64,000 nucleotides of DNA from Gordonia namibiensis NBRC 108229. GTDB taxonomy: Bacteria > Actinomycetota > Actinomycetes > Mycobacteriales > Mycobacteriaceae. Positions 45,391-53,620 of the stretch are shown in pieces (position 1 is the first letter of the stretch; each line of letters starts with the position of its first letter). The stretch lies in the NCBI RefSeq assembly GCF_000298235.1, contig NZ_BAHE01000002.1, forward strand, positions 62,001 through 126,000, read 5' to 3'. Below the pieces are notes generated by a model. It made no database searches, was not told where the DNA came from, and saw only the letters and a program-made list of their open reading frames with translations. Made by a program: the position numbers and the translations under genes.

Positions 45391-46661
45391 TGGGAATCCG
45401 CCGTGCAGCACAGCCGGTCGCGGCCGGACTCGTCGGAGCCGTCCGTTGGGGTAGGGCCCGACGCCTCGTCCTGTCCGGCGTCGCACTCGCGCTGACACTG
45501 GTCCTCGGTGTTGCCTACCTGCTCTTCGGCGCCCTCCGCATCAACCCCGGCGCATCCCAGATGACCATCCGCGTCAACCTGCTCAACTCCGGCGGACTGC
45601 TGGCCGGCCAGGACGTCACGATGCGTGGTGTGTCCATCGGCCGCGTCTCCGCTGTCGACCTCAGCGAGTCCGGTGTCGTCGCGGTGGTGCGCGTGTCCAC
45701 CGACACCAAGATCCCCGCCGATACTGCCGTTCGGGTGTCGGGACTCTCCCCGGCCGGCGAGCAGTACCTGGACTTCCGTCCGGCGAACGGCGACGGCCCC
45801 TATCTGACCGACAACGCCGTCATCGATGCCGAACGCACCACGACGCCCACTCCCATCGCCGAGGTCCTCGAAGGCCTGCAAGGGACGCTCGACCAGATCA
45901 ACCCCGAGGAGTTGGAGGTCGTGGTCAAGGAACTCGGCGTCTCGCCTCAGGGAGTGGAAAAGCTCGACAACATCGTCAACGGCGGGATCTTCATGCTGTC
46001 GACGCTGCACACCGCACTGCCGAACACCACGTCGTTGCTCAAGTCCAGCAAGGTGATGGTCGGGACGCTGGGGGAGACTGCACCGAAGATCCGGACGATG
46101 TCCGCCGACCTCCGCAATGTGTTCACCGGCGTGGAGAAGATGGACGGCGGGTTCCGGCGCCTCGTCGACCAGGGGCCGGCGACCATGGCCGCGGTGGACA
46201 CGATGTTCGCCGACAACTCGCCCACGATGGTCCAGCTTCTCGGCAATCTGGTCACGATCTCGAAGCTGTCGTACCTGAGAGTGCCCGCGCTGGAGGCGAT
46301 CTGGCCCGACCATCGCGGTTCGGTGCTCGAGGCCATCGGTTCGACGTTCCGTGACGGCGGCACCTGGGGCATCGTCGACGTCTACGAACGCTACGTCTGC
46401 GACTACGACCTGCCACGGAAGCCGCCGGCGATCCCGGATTATCCGATGCCGTACCTGTACACCTACTGCAACGATCCCGACCCGGCGATCCTCGTCCGCG
46501 GTGCGCGCAACGCTCCGCATCCGGCGGGGGAGGAATACCTCTCCGGCCCGCCGCCGAACGTCGACCCGCGGGCGACTGCCGATCCGCCTCCGCGCGGCCC
46601 GCTGACCATTCCCACGCCCTATGGAGGACCGAAGGTTCCGCTGCCACCGCCACCGCAGTGA
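45390..46661 (+). CDS. mceF: Mce protein F
   Basis: A 423-residue Mce protein. The anchor is near residues 27-46 (LVLSGVALALTLVLGVAYLL). The MlaD domain follows (MTIRVNLLNSGGLLAGQDVTMRGVSIG) and then the helical needle. The tail is Pro-rich with a Cys pair (YVCDYDLP and YTYCNDPD) and ends PLPPPPQ. ATG at 45390 is preferred over GTG at 45387 because AGGAGG (45378-45383) is 6 bases from it. It is the last Mce protein; the associated gene follows 55 bases later. Confidence 0.93.
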   Translation: MGIRRAAQPVAAGLVGAVRWGRARRLVLSGVALALTLVLGVAYLLFGALRINPGASQMTIRVNLLNSGGLLAGQDVTMRGVSIGRVSAVDLSESGVVAVVRVSTDTKIPADTAVRVSGLSPAGEQYLDFRPANGDGPYLTDNAVIDAERTTTPTPIAEVLEGLQGTLDQINPEELEVVVKELGVSPQGVEKLDNIVNGGIFMLSTLHTALPNTTSLLKSSKVMVGTLGETAPKIRTMSADLRNVFTGVEKMDGGFRRLVDQGPATMAAVDTMFADNSPTMVQLLGNLVTISKLSYLRVPALEAIWPDHRGSVLEAIGSTFRDGGTWGIVDVYERYVCDYDLPRKPPAIPDYPMPYLYTYCNDPDPAILVRGARNAPHPAGEEYLSGPPPNVDPRATADPPPRGPLTIPTPYGGPKVPLPPPPQ

Positions 46662-46716
46662 CCCGCGGCGTGTCCACACGCCCGGCGGAACCTCCACCCT
46701 CGAGAAAGGAATCACC

Positions 46717-47466
46717 ATGAAGACCGATATGGCAGTCGAGACCGACACCGACGCAACTGATGCCATCGTGACCGACCAGGACGACACGACCTCGACCACC
46801 GTCGACGACAGGTCGACCGAGACGGAGTCCGAGACGAAGGCCGGGAAGGAGTCACCGAAGTCGACGACAACATCGACGCGCAAGAAGTCGGCGAAGGGCG
46901 CCGACGCCACCACAGACGACGACAGCGCCGAGACCGAGCCCTCCACCGGAGATGGCGGACGTCCGGTGGGACGCAGGCCCGCCCGATTCGGTTGGGGCGC
47001 CGCAGGCGTTGGATTGCTCGCGGTCATCACGATCGCAGCCTCCGCGCTGGCGATCGTCTTCGGCCTCCAGCTCAAGAACCGCATCGACGTCGAGAACGCC
47101 GGTCAGGAGGCCCTGCGGACCGCGGAGAACTATGCCGTCGCGCTCACCAGCATCGACACCCGCAACCTCGACCGGGACTTCGCGCGCGTACTCGAAGGTG
47201 CGACCGGCGAGTTCAAGGACATGTACTCGAGTTCGAGCTCTCAGCTGCGGCAGTTGCTCGTCGACAACCAGGCCACCGGCAAGGGCACCGTGATCGACGC
47301 GGGGATCAAGTCCCAGTCCGAGAACAAGGTCGAGGTGATGCTGTTCGTCGATCAGACGGTGACGAACACGGCCAGCCCGGATCCTCGCCTGGATCGCAGC
47401 CGCATCCTGATGACGATGGAGAAGGTCGACGGACGCTGGCTCGCATCGAAGGTCGAACTACCCTGA
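46717..47466 (+). CDS. Mce-associated membrane protein (Mas)
   Basis: A 249-residue protein. The first ~95 residues are a Thr/Asp/Glu/Ser/Lys-rich disordered tail. One membrane segment (about 100-120, AGVGLLAVITIAASALAIVFG) leads to an extracytoplasmic domain of the Mce-associated type (ENAGQEALRTAENYAVALTSID, then VDQTVTNTASPDPRLDRSR and RWLASKVELP). It probably stabilises or assists the Mce complex. AAAGGA is 7 bases before the ATG. Many loci have two or more such genes; only one is present here. Confidence 0.88.
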   Translation: MKTDMAVETDTDATDAIVTDQDDTTSTTVDDRSTETESETKAGKESPKSTTTSTRKKSAKGADATTDDDSAETEPSTGDGGRPVGRRPARFGWGAAGVGLLAVITIAASALAIVFGLQLKNRIDVENAGQEALRTAENYAVALTSIDTRNLDRDFARVLEGATGEFKDMYSSSSSQLRQLLVDNQATGKGTVIDAGIKSQSENKVEVMLFVDQTVTNTASPDPRLDRSRILMTMEKVDGRWLASKVELP

Positions 47467-47565
47467 TCGTTCTGGCGAATCCGATCCCCGCACATAGGTG
47501 ACGAAGTAAACTATGTCGCACCCGGCGTCCGATGTTGGCGCCTGCATACGGCGGGAGACCACACC

Positions 47566-48714
47566 ATGCAGCAGACCTTGAAGGCCCTGGCCGAGACGTC
47601 GTTCGCGATCTCTCCCTGGGCTCCGGCCCCCAGACCCTCGAGTGTCGGCGAGGTGGACGCCGCCTTCTTGACCAAGGTCTTCGCCGCCAAAGCGCCGGGG
47701 GCGGTGGCCGAGAGCGTGACCCGGCTCGACGGCACGTCGGGAACCACCGACCGCAACCGCCTCGGTATCCAGTGGAACCGCGTCGGCCTCGACGCCGGGC
47801 TGCCCGCCAGTGTCTTCATCAAGTCGACGCCCCTGAACGCGAAGAACCGGACCATGGTGGCGGCGCTCGACATGGCGGTCAACGAGGTGAAGTTCTACGA
47901 GCAGATCCGTCCGCAACTAGACGATTCGATCGCCCCGAAGTCGTACTTCGCGCACGCCGGCCACGGAGCCCGGCATCTGCTCGTCCTCGAGGACCTCGAA
48001 GCCGCCGGTGCCACTTTCCCGTTCAGCATCGAAGAGATCACCCTTCCGGGGGTCGAGGCGATCATGCGAACGCTGGCAAAGGTGCACGCGCAGTTCTGGA
48101 ACAGTCCTCGGCTCGCGTCGGAGCTGCCGTGGATCGCCCCCGAATCGGCGCGCCCGGGATTCCCGTTGCTGCTGTGGCAGTTCCGCAAGGTGCGCAAGAC
48201 GATCCTGAACGACGAAAGCGTCGAGATCCCGCCGGCCGCGCGGCGGATGGCGGAGTTCGCGAACCAGAACGACAAAGCGCTGCATGCGAAATGGGAGCAG
48301 GGGCCGCAGACCATGCTGCACGGCGACTCCCATATCGGGAACACGTACCTCAAGCCCGACGGCACTGCAGGCCTCCTGGACTGGCAGGTCATCCACCGCG
48401 GCCCGGGTCTGCGCGAGGTCAGCTACATGATGACCCACTCGACCCCCGCCGACATCCGCCGTGGGAACGAGGAGAAGCTCCTCCGGGCCTACCTCGACAC
48501 CCTCCAGGACGAAGGTGTCGACGACGCGCCCACTTTCGATCAGGCGTGGGAAGCGCTGCGCTTCTTCGCCTTCGACGCGTGGGACTCCATCGCCATCTGC
48601 AAGGTGTGGCCGGGACTGCAGCCGCCCGACCGTGTCGAACTCGCCTTCGCGGCCGCGAACTCCATGGTCGAGGACCTCGAGGTCGACAAGGCCATCAAGG
48701 CGGCCCTCGCCTGA
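47566..48714 (+). CDS. Aminoglycoside-phosphotransferase-like kinase
   Basis: A 382-residue protein with the APH/EcKinase fold. The catalytic loop is LHGDSHIGNTYL (Brenner-type motif with Asp as base) and the metal-binding Asp is in GLLDWQVIHRGPGLREVSY. A FIKSTPL strand carries the ATP-binding Lys and NEVKFYEQI the salt-bridge Glu. Such proteins near actinobacterial lipid catabolism genes are not resistance enzymes; they may phosphorylate a small alcohol or a lipid intermediate. It follows the Mas gene by 99 bases, with AACTATGT in the gap, and ends at a strong terminator. Confidence 0.85.
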   Translation: MQQTLKALAETSFAISPWAPAPRPSSVGEVDAAFLTKVFAAKAPGAVAESVTRLDGTSGTTDRNRLGIQWNRVGLDAGLPASVFIKSTPLNAKNRTMVAALDMAVNEVKFYEQIRPQLDDSIAPKSYFAHAGHGARHLLVLEDLEAAGATFPFSIEEITLPGVEAIMRTLAKVHAQFWNSPRLASELPWIAPESARPGFPLLLWQFRKVRKTILNDESVEIPPAARRMAEFANQNDKALHAKWEQGPQTMLHGDSHIGNTYLKPDGTAGLLDWQVIHRGPGLREVSYMMTHSTPADIRRGNEEKLLRAYLDTLQDEGVDDAPTFDQAWEALRFFAFDAWDSIAICKVWPGLQPPDRVELAFAAANSMVEDLEVDKAIKAALA

Positions 48715-48734
48715 GCACCGGCACCGGATCCGAC

Positions 48735-48769
48735 CGAGCGCGCCGTCCCACAGTTGGACGGCGCGCTCG
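48735..48769 (+). terminator. Terminator hairpin after the APH-like gene
   Basis: A perfect 14-bp G/C-rich stem with a 7-base loop (CACAGTT), starting 21 bases after the stop. Only a short T-rich tail follows (TCGTTCG). It probably ends the mce-locus transcript. Confidence 0.75.
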
Positions 48770-48881
48770 TCGTTCGAGGACCCGCTGTGCACGAGTCCCG
48801 CCCGGTTGACGACCGGAATGCGAGCACTTCGCACGGGAGCAATGATCAGCGTCTTCGTGGTCAGTGAATCAAGTTGCCGTA

Positions 48882-48908
48882 CAACCATTTTGGAGACAAC
48901 AATGGTTG
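48882..48908. promoter_or_regulatory. Inverted repeat upstream of the MpaB-type oxygenase gene
   Basis: CAACCATT and AATGGTTG are perfect 8-bp arms around an 11-base spacer, 60 bases before the ATG at 48969. The region around it is A/T-richer than average and includes TAGAAT, a possible -10. It is a good candidate operator for a regulator not encoded nearby. Confidence 0.5.
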
Positions 48909-48968
48909 CTGTGAGCGCGCCCGAAAGCGAATAGAATACGACTGGCTTGTCGCGTTATTCTCGGTGCC

Positions 48969-49955
48969 ATGGTGATCCAAGACACAGCACGACCCGCTGT
49001 TGAGTCGACCCCGTCGGTCGCGCCTGTGCCGCACAAGCGCACGGTGTTCGACCGGGCGGTGGACAAGTCCTTCCAAGGGATCCGCGACGAGTTCTTCCGC
49101 AACGTCCAGTTCACCGAACCCAAGGGCGATCCCGGGTGGTTCGGTCCCGGCAGTGCAGTCTGGTACATCCACGAACATCTCCCGACGGTGCAGATCGCGA
49201 TGGGTGCCGCCGCGATGATGGAGACCCTTCACCCCGACATGGCGTGGATGGCCTACGAGCACACGCGCGCGATCGAACGGATCAACGGCGTCCCGACCGG
49301 GCAGTTCGACGAGAAGGCGATGTCGTCCCGCTCCGGCCACACCCTCTCGTTCTTCTTCGGCGTCGCGATGGCGTCGACCCCGGTGGCCGAACGGGTGTCG
49401 AAGACAGTTCGCGGGATGCACAACCGCATCGAGGGTGTCCGTCCCGACGGTCATCCCTACAAGGCCAGCGACCCTGATCTGCTGACGTGGAACTACTGCA
49501 CCCAGGCGTGGGCGCTCGCGGCGTCGCACCAGGCGTTCCATCCTGACCCGCTGAGCGATGACCGTCTCGAGGAGTTCTTCCACGACTACGCGCGGATGGG
49601 TCGGGAGCTCGGGGGAGCGAACGTGCCGACCACCAAGGACGGTGTCGACAAGTACCTCGCCGATTCGCTGCCGTTCCTGGCCGTGACGATGCCGACCGTC
49701 GAGCTCCTCAACCCGACCGCTCCGTGGCGCTACCCGGCGTGGCAGCGTCCGCTGATGACCCTCGTCGACTGGGCGATCCAGGACCTGCACCCGGAGTGGG
49801 CGCAGAAGCTCATGAACACCAAGCAGTATCCGAGGCCGGTTGCCGCCGCCCGTCGACGTGCGGTGAAGGCGCTGCTGGGTTCGTTCCGCGGCGGCAAGAT
49901 GAAAGAGGTCTACGAGTCCTACGAACGCGTGGGCGTGCCATACCCCCGGAACTGA
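48969..49955 (+). CDS. MpaB-type (DUF2236) oxygenase-like protein
   Basis: A 328-residue helical protein of the MpaB/DUF2236 family, which is related to the latex-clearing protein Lcp and includes a fungal oxidative-cleavage enzyme. Motifs are GWFGPGSAVWYIH near residues 55-67 and HNRIEGVRPDGHPYKASDPDLLTWNYCTQ in two parts around 140-170, where family members have the histidines and acidic residues that bind haem or act in catalysis. No signal peptide is seen. Oxidative cleavage of an isoprenoid or other double bond is possible. A strong terminator follows 13 bases after the stop. Confidence 0.82.
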   Translation: MVIQDTARPAVESTPSVAPVPHKRTVFDRAVDKSFQGIRDEFFRNVQFTEPKGDPGWFGPGSAVWYIHEHLPTVQIAMGAAAMMETLHPDMAWMAYEHTRAIERINGVPTGQFDEKAMSSRSGHTLSFFFGVAMASTPVAERVSKTVRGMHNRIEGVRPDGHPYKASDPDLLTWNYCTQAWALAASHQAFHPDPLSDDRLEEFFHDYARMGRELGGANVPTTKDGVDKYLADSLPFLAVTMPTVELLNPTAPWRYPAWQRPLMTLVDWAIQDLHPEWAQKLMNTKQYPRPVAAARRRAVKALLGSFRGGKMKEVYESYERVGVPYPRN

Positions 49956-49968
49956 CCGATCAGTTCTC

Positions 49969-50007
49969 GGCGCGGGCCCGCAGACACCACGTCTGCGGGC
50001 CCGCGCC
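49969..50007 (+). terminator. Strong terminator hairpin
   Basis: A perfect 17-bp stem, nearly all G/C, with the 5-base loop ACCAC. It starts 13 bases after the stop of the oxygenase gene. Confidence 0.82.
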
Positions 50008-50033
50008 GCGTATCCGGGCAGCGTCGTTGACAT

Positions 50034-50049
50034 GCAAGCATTCACTTGC
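50034..50049. promoter_or_regulatory. Operator-like repeat at the ArsR gene
   Basis: GCAAG and CTTGC are perfect arms around CATTCA. The site lies 13 bases before the preferred GTG start of the ArsR-type gene. Position fits autorepression. Confidence 0.45.
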
Positions 50050-50061
50050 CTATCGTCAGGT

Positions 50062-50340
50062 GTGGCCGACGTGTTCCATGCTCTCGACGATCCGACGCGG
50101 CGTGCGATTCTCGACGAACTCGCCGACCGCGACGGTCAGACGCTGTTCGAGATCTGTGGACGACTCACCACGAAGCGGGGCTTGAGCCTGACCCGCCAGG
50201 CCATCTCGCAGCATCTCGGGGTACTCGAGGCCGCCGGACTGGTCCACACCGAGAAACGCGGGCGCGCCAAGTTCCATTACTTCGATCCGGCGCCGCTGGC
50301 AGAGATCACCAAACGGTGGCCGGTGACACGAAAGGCATGA
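50062..50340 (+). CDS. ArsR family regulator
   Basis: A 92-residue winged-helix protein. DVFHALDDPTRRAILDELADRDGQTLFEICGRL is the N-terminal half and LTRQAISQHLGVLEAAGLVHTEKRGRAKFHYF the recognition helix and wing. No ArsR-type cysteine metal site is seen, so the signal is probably not a metal. GTG at 50062 is chosen because homologs begin with VADVF-like sequence and a palindrome lies just upstream; ATG at 50032 is an alternative. It is one base from the VOC gene, a common ArsR/glyoxalase-like pair. Confidence 0.85.
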   Translation: MADVFHALDDPTRRAILDELADRDGQTLFEICGRLTTKRGLSLTRQAISQHLGVLEAAGLVHTEKRGRAKFHYFDPAPLAEITKRWPVTRKA

Positions 50341-50341
50341 C

Positions 50342-50737
50342 ATGCGAATCACATTGACCTCGATCTTCGTCGACGACCAGCGCAAGGCGCTGAGTTTCTA
50401 CACCGACGTACTCGGCTTCACCAAACACCACGACATCCCCATGGGGGAGAACACCTGGTGGCTCACCGTCAAGTCGCCGGAGGCGCCGGACAGCGCCGAA
50501 CTCCTGCTGGAGCCGGCCGGGCACCCAGCGGTGAAACCCTACCGAGACGCGCTCGTCGAAGACGGAATCCCGTTGGCGCAGTTCACCGTCGACGATGTCG
50601 AGGCCGAGTACCGACGCCTCCGGGAACACGGTGTCGTCTTCACTCAGGAACCGACCGACATCGGTACCGCGGTCGTGGCGGTCTTCGACGACACCTGCGG
50701 AAACCTGATCCAGCTCGCCGCGATCAAGGAAGACTGA
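50342..50737 (+). CDS. VOC family (glyoxalase-like) protein
   Basis: A 131-residue protein of the vicinal oxygen chelate fold with two beta-alpha-beta-beta-beta units (RITLTSIFVDDQRKALSFYTDVLGF and QFTVDDVEAEYRRLREHGVVF, ending FDDTCGNLIQL). The family includes glyoxalases, dioxygenases and antibiotic-binding proteins. Expression is linked to the ArsR gene one base upstream. Substrate is not known. It is convergent with another VOC gene 13 bases on. Confidence 0.85.
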   Translation: MRITLTSIFVDDQRKALSFYTDVLGFTKHHDIPMGENTWWLTVKSPEAPDSAELLLEPAGHPAVKPYRDALVEDGIPLAQFTVDDVEAEYRRLREHGVVFTQEPTDIGTAVVAVFDDTCGNLIQLAAIKED

Positions 50738-50750
50738 CGAGCGGGTCCTC

Positions 50751-51101
50751 TCAGAGTTCGGTCGCGCGCGGATGACGCGGCTCGTAGAGTCCGATCGACG
50801 CGCCTCCTGGCAACCGGAATCCGGTGAGAACGCCCCATCCTTCATCGGTGACCTCGTCGAACTCGACGCCGGATTCGGCCAGCTTCGCCATCGTCTCCTG
50901 CAGGTCGTCGGCCATCAGGTACAGCTCGTGGCGGGTCTCGCCGTCGGTGGGATGCACCGCGAGCTCGGCGGGCGGCAACCTGAAGATCAGCCAACCGTGC
51001 CCCGCGTCGACATGCGGATACTCGAGGACGTTCTGGAAGAACGCCCGGTCCGCATCGGCGTCGTTGCTGTAGATGATGACGTGCGCACCCGAGATGGCCA
51101 T
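50751..51101 (-). CDS. VOC family (glyoxalase-like) protein
   Basis: A 116-residue single VOC-fold protein (AHVIIYSNDADADRAFFQNVL, then YLMADDLQETMAKLAESGVEFDEV and GASIGLYEPRHPR). It is short for a two-unit enzyme and probably dimerises. It is divergent from the VanY-like gene by 47 bases and convergent with the VOC gene at 50342. The two VOC proteins are not close copies, so this is not a recent duplication. Confidence 0.85.
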   Translation of the reverse strand: MAISGAHVIIYSNDADADRAFFQNVLEYPHVDAGHGWLIFRLPPAELAVHPTDGETRHELYLMADDLQETMAKLAESGVEFDEVTDEGWGVLTGFRLPGGASIGLYEPRHPRATEL

Positions 51102-51148
51102 GACTCCACGATTGCAGACCGGCGCCGATCGGTGGAAGAGAATGATGC

Positions 51149-51694
51149 ATGGCCCGCTCGAAGGTCCGCGTGCGGTTTACTGGTCCGATGAGCAATCTCG
51201 CGTCCAGACTCACGTGTGCCGCACTCGCCGCGGGCGCTGTTGCGGGTGCCGTGGTCGGCGTCGGGTCGGCCGCGGCAGCGCCCGCGGTCCTGGCCCCCGG
51301 GACGGAAGGCCTCGTTCCCGGCCTCGCCGCGTCGTACACATTCGCCTCGAACGAGGCTCGGGCGCAGGGGATTCCGATCTGGATCACCTCGGGGAAACGG
51401 TCCGACGCCGAGCAACGGCAGCTTTGGCGGAACGCGATCGCCACCTATGGCAGTCCCGAGGCCGCCCGACGCTGGGTCCTGCCCGCCGAAGAGTCGCCGC
51501 ACGTTCGGGGCAAGGCGGTCGACGTCGGTCCGTGGGAGGGTGCAGCCTGGCTCGAACGCCACGGTCACCGGTGGGGGTTGTGCCGGACGTTCGTCAACGA
51601 GTGGTGGCATTTCGAGTTGGCTACCACGCCGGGGACACCGTGCCCGCCAATGTGGCCGGATGCCGCAGTCCGGGCGGATCGGCGCGGGAATTGA
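51149..51694 (+). CDS. Exported VanY-like D-Ala-D-Ala carboxypeptidase
   Basis: A 181-residue protein. A basic N-terminus and Ala/Val-rich hydrophobic stretch (about 20-44) form a signal peptide. The peptidase M15 part has SGKRSDAEQ, zinc ligands His118 and Asp125 in SPHVRGKAVDV, and the catalytic Glu/zinc His in EWWHFE (Glu151, His154). It should trim the terminal D-Ala of peptidoglycan stem peptides outside the cell. ATG at 51149 has GGAAGAG upstream; ATG at 51188 lacks a site. Length is that of short VanY-type domains without cell-wall-binding modules. Confidence 0.9.
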   Translation: MARSKVRVRFTGPMSNLASRLTCAALAAGAVAGAVVGVGSAAAAPAVLAPGTEGLVPGLAASYTFASNEARAQGIPIWITSGKRSDAEQRQLWRNAIATYGSPEAARRWVLPAEESPHVRGKAVDVGPWEGAAWLERHGHRWGLCRTFVNEWWHFELATTPGTPCPPMWPDAAVRADRRGN

Positions 51695-51786
51695 GCCATC
51701 GGTCGTAGGCTGTCGATCGACGGGTCGCACGCTCGTCATCTCCTCACACGGACCGAAGGCCGGTCCTCGTGATCAGGAGGTCGACC

Positions 51787-52164
51787 ATGCACTACTCACT
51801 CTTGCTGCACTACCCCGAGCACGACGCCTCGACGCTCGGCGACGAAGCCATCCAGGCCGGTCAGGCCGCATTCTCGGCCTACACCCGTGCGCTGCAGGAT
51901 GCCGGCGTCCTCGTGAGTGCCGAAGTGCTGCGGCACTCGACCGCCTCCACGACGATCCGGAAGGTCGACGGCGAGCTCGTCGTTCAGGACGGACCCTTCG
52001 CAGACACGAAGGAGCAGCTCGGCGGAACGATCATCATCGATGTCGCCGACCTGGACACGGCCATCGAGTGGGCTCGTCAGGCGCCTCCGATCGAGTGGGG
52101 CGTCATCGAGATCCGTCCCGGTGCGACGTACACCATGAACGGGGTCTGGACCCCCAACAAATGA
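51787..52164 (+). CDS. DGPF (YCII-related) protein
   Basis: A 125-residue protein of the YCII/DGPF family. The hallmark is VQDGPFADTKEQLGG. It starts with MHYSLLLHYPEHD and ends IEIRPGATYTMNG. A perfect AGGAGG lies 6 bases before the ATG, so it should be well translated. It is 10 bases ahead of an ECF sigma-factor gene; DGPF proteins are the known genomic partners and targets of ECF42 sigma factors. Its biochemical role is not known. Confidence 0.9.
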   Translation: MHYSLLLHYPEHDASTLGDEAIQAGQAAFSAYTRALQDAGVLVSAEVLRHSTASTTIRKVDGELVVQDGPFADTKEQLGGTIIIDVADLDTAIEWARQAPPIEWGVIEIRPGATYTMNGVWTPNK

Positions 52165-52174
52165 CGCCCAACCG

Positions 52175-53437
52175 ATGACCGGGGAACCCACGACCCGGGG
52201 CGGGGCGCACGCCGCCGCCGATCATGCCGCACGCGAATCGTATTCGCGGCTGGTCGGATTTCTCGCCGCGGCATCCGGCGACCTCGCACTCGCCGAGGAC
52301 GCATTGGCGACCGCCTTCGAACGCGCGCTGAGCACGTGGCCGGTGAACGGCACACCCGAGAATCCCGCCGCGTGGCTGCTCTCCGTTGCCCGTAACCATC
52401 AGCGCGACGTCTGGAAGTCCGCGGCACATCGGAAGTCGACCGAACTCGACGACCGGGCCGACGCAGTGGGGGAGGTCAGCGTGACACCCTTCGACGAACT
52501 CGACCCCGATGCCATCGGCGACAAGCGTCTCGAGCTGCTGTTCACCTGTGCGCACCCGGCGATCGACCCCGCCATCCGGACACCGCTGATGTTGCAGGCG
52601 GTGCTCGGGTTCGAGGCAGCCGATGTCGCCGCGGCGTTCGCGGTGGCGCCTGCGACCATGGCACAGCGTCTCGTACGCGCGAAGCGACGCATCCGGGACG
52701 CCCGCATCCCCTTCGTCGTGCCCGACCGCGCCGCGATGCCGGCACGCCTCTCGGCAGTACTCGAGGCGGTCTACGGGTGCTTCGCCATCGCCTGGAACGA
52801 GACGAACGGTTCTGGCACCGGCGCTGTCGACTCGATGGCCGGGGAGGCGCTGTATCTGGCGGTGACGCTCGCCGATCTCCTCGACGACGAACCCGAGGCA
52901 TGGGGCCTGGCCGCTCTCATCGCGTTCTCGTTGTCACGGGCGCCCGCCCGTACCGGACCGTTCGTCCCTCTGGAGGAGCAGGACACCGACCGGTGGAACA
53001 GAGACCTGATCCGCGAGGGCGAGGCGATGCTCAATCGTGCCGCCTCCCTCGACGCACCGATGGGACGGTTCCAGCTCGAGGCCGCGATGCAGTCGGTGCA
53101 CACCGATCGCGCACGCACCGGTGTCGTCGCCTGGGACGCCCTCCGGTCACTGACGACCGCGCTCGTCGCCGTCACCCCGACCCTGGGTGCACGGGTGGCT
53201 CACGCGGCGATCGTGGGGCACGCGGGGTCACCGGCCGAAGGTCTGGCCTTGCTCGACCAACTCGAGTCGGAGCACGATCTCGACGACTTCCAGCCGTTCC
53301 ACGCCACTCGTGCGGATCTGCTGTTCCGCAACGGCGCGACGGCCGCCGCACGGCACCACTACGAGCGTGCCGCAACGCTGACACGTGACCCTCATGTCCG
53401 CGAGTGGCTACACCACCGAGCGGGTGGCGGGTACTGA
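52175..53437 (+). CDS. ECF42-type RNA polymerase sigma factor
   Basis: A 420-residue ECF sigma factor. Region 2 covers about 15-85 (YSRLVGFLAAASGDLALAEDALATAFERAL). Region 4 covers about 115-175 (AVLGFEAADVAAAFAVAPATMAQRLVRAKRRIRDARIPF). A long C-terminal DUF6596/TPR-like extension follows (LSAVLEAVYGCFAIAWNE, LAGEALYLAV-like and WGLAALIAFSLSRAPARTGPF). Ordinary ECF factors are near 200 residues. The extension and the DGPF partner are the hallmarks of group ECF42, whose extension takes over anti-sigma functions. No anti-sigma gene is present. Confidence 0.9.
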   Translation: MTGEPTTRGGAHAAADHAARESYSRLVGFLAAASGDLALAEDALATAFERALSTWPVNGTPENPAAWLLSVARNHQRDVWKSAAHRKSTELDDRADAVGEVSVTPFDELDPDAIGDKRLELLFTCAHPAIDPAIRTPLMLQAVLGFEAADVAAAFAVAPATMAQRLVRAKRRIRDARIPFVVPDRAAMPARLSAVLEAVYGCFAIAWNETNGSGTGAVDSMAGEALYLAVTLADLLDDEPEAWGLAALIAFSLSRAPARTGPFVPLEEQDTDRWNRDLIREGEAMLNRAASLDAPMGRFQLEAAMQSVHTDRARTGVVAWDALRSLTTALVAVTPTLGARVAHAAIVGHAGSPAEGLALLDQLESEHDLDDFQPFHATRADLLFRNGATAAARHHYERAATLTRDPHVREWLHHRAGGGY

Positions 53438-53620
53438 TCCCTATTCGGGTGGCGACGTTCGGGTCGCGACGGACGAGACCCGGTGCCATAGGAGTGGGCT
53501 AACTCTTCCATAGGAGCAAATCATCGGCTGCACAGCGCTTTCCGCACGGTTCACGGCCTAGGGTGATGACTCGGTACGACAAGTCGGACAACGGGTGTCC
53601 GCCGCCATTGGGAGGCCGAA

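Noticed and set aside
47566-48714. The APH-like gene as an aminoglycoside resistance gene
   Set aside because: The fold and catalytic motif match, but it sits at the end of an mce locus and such homologs are common in actinobacterial lipid gene clusters. No resistance context is seen.
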